A stretch of 64,000 nt of DNA from Longimicrobiales bacterium (lineage in GTDB: Bacteria; Gemmatimonadota; Gemmatimonadetes; Longimicrobiales; Gaopeijiaceae), in the NCBI GenBank assembly GCA_028279425.1, contig JANQNV010000134.1, positions 17,170-81,169 on the forward strand, written 5' to 3'. A model generated the notes under the pieces. The model was not told the origin of the DNA, made no database searches, and was given only the letters and a program-made list of their open reading frames with translations. The position numbers were made by a program, and so were the translations under genes. Positions 62,613 through 64,000 of the stretch are shown here, one piece after another; within the stretch, counting starts at the first letter, position 1; every line of letters begins with the position of its first letter.

Positions 62613-63757
62613 CGCACCACGCGGTATGCGACCGGGTGGGGCACATCCAGAGAGTCGCGGAGGAAACCCGCCAGGAGATCGCCGGAGACGTCGGTCGGAG
62701 TGAAGCGGTCCGGCACGACGAGGCGGGCCAGGCGATCGCCCCCAGGCTCGAAGACCATCCACTCTCCACCGCCCGTACGCCGCGGGCCGCCGCGCAGCCA
62801 TAGTGCATCGGAGCCCGGGTCGTAGGGCTTTACCCAGAGTCGGCCGCGGTCGTCCACGAGCAGCGAGGCGATTCGGGGAATCTCGCCGCCGATTCGCGTG
62901 TCCGCCAGGCGGTCGACGAGGCCGTCCTGCCCTCGCCTCGCCAACTCCTCGGCAAGGCGGGCACGTGCGGTCTCGGGATCTGGACGGGCGAGGCCCACGT
63001 CCACGGGGATCTCGGCCTGGGTGGGATGAAGCACCGAGACGATCGCGTCGAGCCCGGCCGCGAAGACCACAGAGTCACCATATGCCACTCCCAGCGCGAC
63101 GGGTGACACGGGATCCAGTGAAGAACCGAAGCGTCGCATGCCCCGCCCCAACCCGAGCACTCCCTGGTCGTCCCCATTCGGGCCGAACCAACCGACCTGC
63201 ATCGAGTCGAGCCGCTCCTCGGAGTCCGACCTGGCGGGCGGAGGGATCACGCCGGTAAAGACGAGTCGGCCGTCGCGAAGCTCACCCAGGAAGAGCGACG
63301 GTCTCCATCCCGCCGGCTCGAGTCTGACCACCTTCAGGAGAGAGCCGTCGACGCCAAACGTCGTCACTCGGCTGGAGCGATCGTCGTACACCCGGATTCG
63401 GGAAGCGTCCGGCGACCAAACTCGCTCCGCGCTCATGAATTCACCGGGACCCTCGCCCTCACCGCCCACGTCGAACCGAACCTCACCACTCGGTTCCACG
63501 ACGACGAGGCGTCGAAGAGCGCGATCGACGACCGCCAGTCCTCCATCCCGGAGGAGCGCTACGTCGGCCACGTCGCCCAGCAGCAGACGGTCTTCGATCG
63601 CCCGTGTGTCGACAACAGGGCCATCGACGGCCCAGGTCTCATCGCCCTGCAGCGAATCACCGCTACAAGCGCTCGAGGCGATCACCGCCAGGGCAACGGC
63701 GACGCCCCCGTATCGGTGGGCACGTCTCACAGTGATCTCCCCGAAAGCACCATCCAC
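62609..63757 (-). CDS. Six-bladed beta-propeller lipoprotein
   Basis: The 382-residue lipoprotein has a lipobox (IASSAC near residue 31) and propeller-like repeats beginning at about residue 60 (LLLGDVADVALLRDGGLAVVDRALRRLVVVEPSGEV, IRVYDDRSSRVTTFGVDGSLLKVV), as in the 6-bladed beta-propeller (NHL/TolB-like) families. It is encoded upstream of, and coupled to, the plug-like protein, so the two may form an envelope pair. Function unknown. Confidence 0.7.
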   Translation of the reverse strand: MDGAFGEITVRRAHRYGGVAVALAVIASSACSGDSLQGDETWAVDGPVVDTRAIEDRLLLGDVADVALLRDGGLAVVDRALRRLVVVEPSGEVRFDVGGEGEGPGEFMSAERVWSPDASRIRVYDDRSSRVTTFGVDGSLLKVVRLEPAGWRPSLFLGELRDGRLVFTGVIPPPARSDSEERLDSMQVGWFGPNGDDQGVLGLGRGMRRFGSSLDPVSPVALGVAYGDSVVFAAGLDAIVSVLHPTQAEIPVDVGLARPDPETARARLAEELARRGQDGLVDRLADTRIGGEIPRIASLLVDDRGRLWVKPYDPGSDALWLRGGPRRTGGGEWMVFEPGGDRLARLVVPDRFTPTDVSGDLLAGFLRDSLDVPHPVAYRVVR

Positions 63758-63876
63758 TCCATAACCCGGATTCGAAGGGTGTGGGACACCCGATCAGGGT
63801 TGGTGGACCACGTGGTGCACGCAAGCAGTTGGCAGAAGGCACGCTCTATCTTCCGACCGTCTCGCCCCCCCGCACG

Positions 63877-63912
63877 ACGAAACGCCCGCCGCGAGAGGAA
63901 TCGCGACGGGCG
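63877..63912 (-). terminator. rRNA operon terminator
   Basis: CGCCCGCCGCG (63883-63893) and CGCGACGGGCG (63902-63912) form an 11-bp stem with one G-T type pair, followed on the minus strand by TTTCGTCG. It lies just after the 5S rRNA 3' end. Confidence 0.8.
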
Positions 63913-63925
63913 TTCGTGAAGCAAA

Positions 63926-64000
63926 GGCTGGCGGCGACGTACTCTCCCACAGGGTCCCCCCTGCAGTACCATCCGCGCTGCGAGGCTTAACGGCCGTGTT
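63926..64000 (-). rRNA. rrf: 5S ribosomal RNA (partial, 5' part beyond window)
   Basis: The minus strand contains conserved 5S sequence: AACACGGCCGTTAAGCC near the right edge and CCTGTGGGAGAGTACGTCG before the 3' end at about 63926. Roughly 75 nt, the 3' two thirds of the gene, are inside the window. The rest of the rRNA operon should lie to the right. Confidence 0.93.

Overview
The window is 64 kb of a high-GC bacterial chromosome. It carries a diderm envelope gene set: BamA, OmpH/Skp, LpxD, a fused LpxC-FabZ, LpxA, LpxB and LpxK, a single LolC/E-type permease with LolD, and a PorV-like outer-membrane protein. Alongside these it has genes more often associated with Firmicutes: ClpC-McsB-McsA and BshC. 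This mix, the GC content and the many secreted hypothetical proteins suggest Gemmatimonadota or a close relative. That assignment is an inference from gene content; no 16S gene is in the window.

Positions 1 to about 8,064 look like an integrated mobile element inserted at the 3' end of a tRNA-Arg(CCT) gene (8063-8136, minus). Reading outward from the tRNA there is a NYN-domain gene, a tyrosine integrase, two small plus-strand genes, a divergent HTH + DUF4238 pair and an XRE-type repressor. Divergent from the repressor is a tightly overlapping minus-strand operon: RHH protein, two small proteins, primase-helicase, an iteron-like repeat array, a 63-aa protein and an excisionase-type HTH protein cut by the window edge. 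Integrase and repressor on one strand, with a divergent rep operon followed by iterons, resembles phage-inducible chromosomal islands and P4-like satellites. The left end lies outside the window.

From 8.1 to 15.4 kb there is a tandem palindromic repeat, a small secreted protein, and a minus-strand housekeeping operon (DUF512 radical-SAM protein, der, plsY, gpsA, a merR-type regulator, surE, pcm). From 15.6 to 24.1 kb is a patch of mostly unrecognised secreted proteins and lipoproteins. It includes an M23 peptidase, an alpha/beta hydrolase, two paralogous barrel-like proteins, a decayed gene, and two genes that share a 33-nt translation-start leader. tRNA-Gly(CCC) closes this patch.

From 24.3 to 54.3 kb nearly everything is on the minus strand. 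Transcription runs prfB (with the +1 programmed frameshift), lysS, lolC, lolD, mcsA, mcsB, clpC, bamA, ompH, then a MITE-like insertion, lpxD, lpxC-fabZ, lpxA, a GnnA-like oxidoreductase, a 44-aa membrane protein, lpxB, a DUF374 acyltransferase, lpxK, nadB, rlmH, bshC, a small coiled-coil protein, murJ, uvrC, gltX and a TPR lipoprotein. Many adjacent genes overlap by ATGA or GTGA. At least two of the overlaps (lpxB, and the gene at 59038-59871) appear to be CTGA with a CTG start.

From 54.4 to 63.8 kb lie a zinc-ribbon protein, a GGDDF-domain protein, rnr, two envelope proteins, era, a TonB-plug-like protein and a beta-propeller lipoprotein. The window ends inside a minus-strand 5S rRNA gene with its terminator, so an rRNA operon lies to the right.
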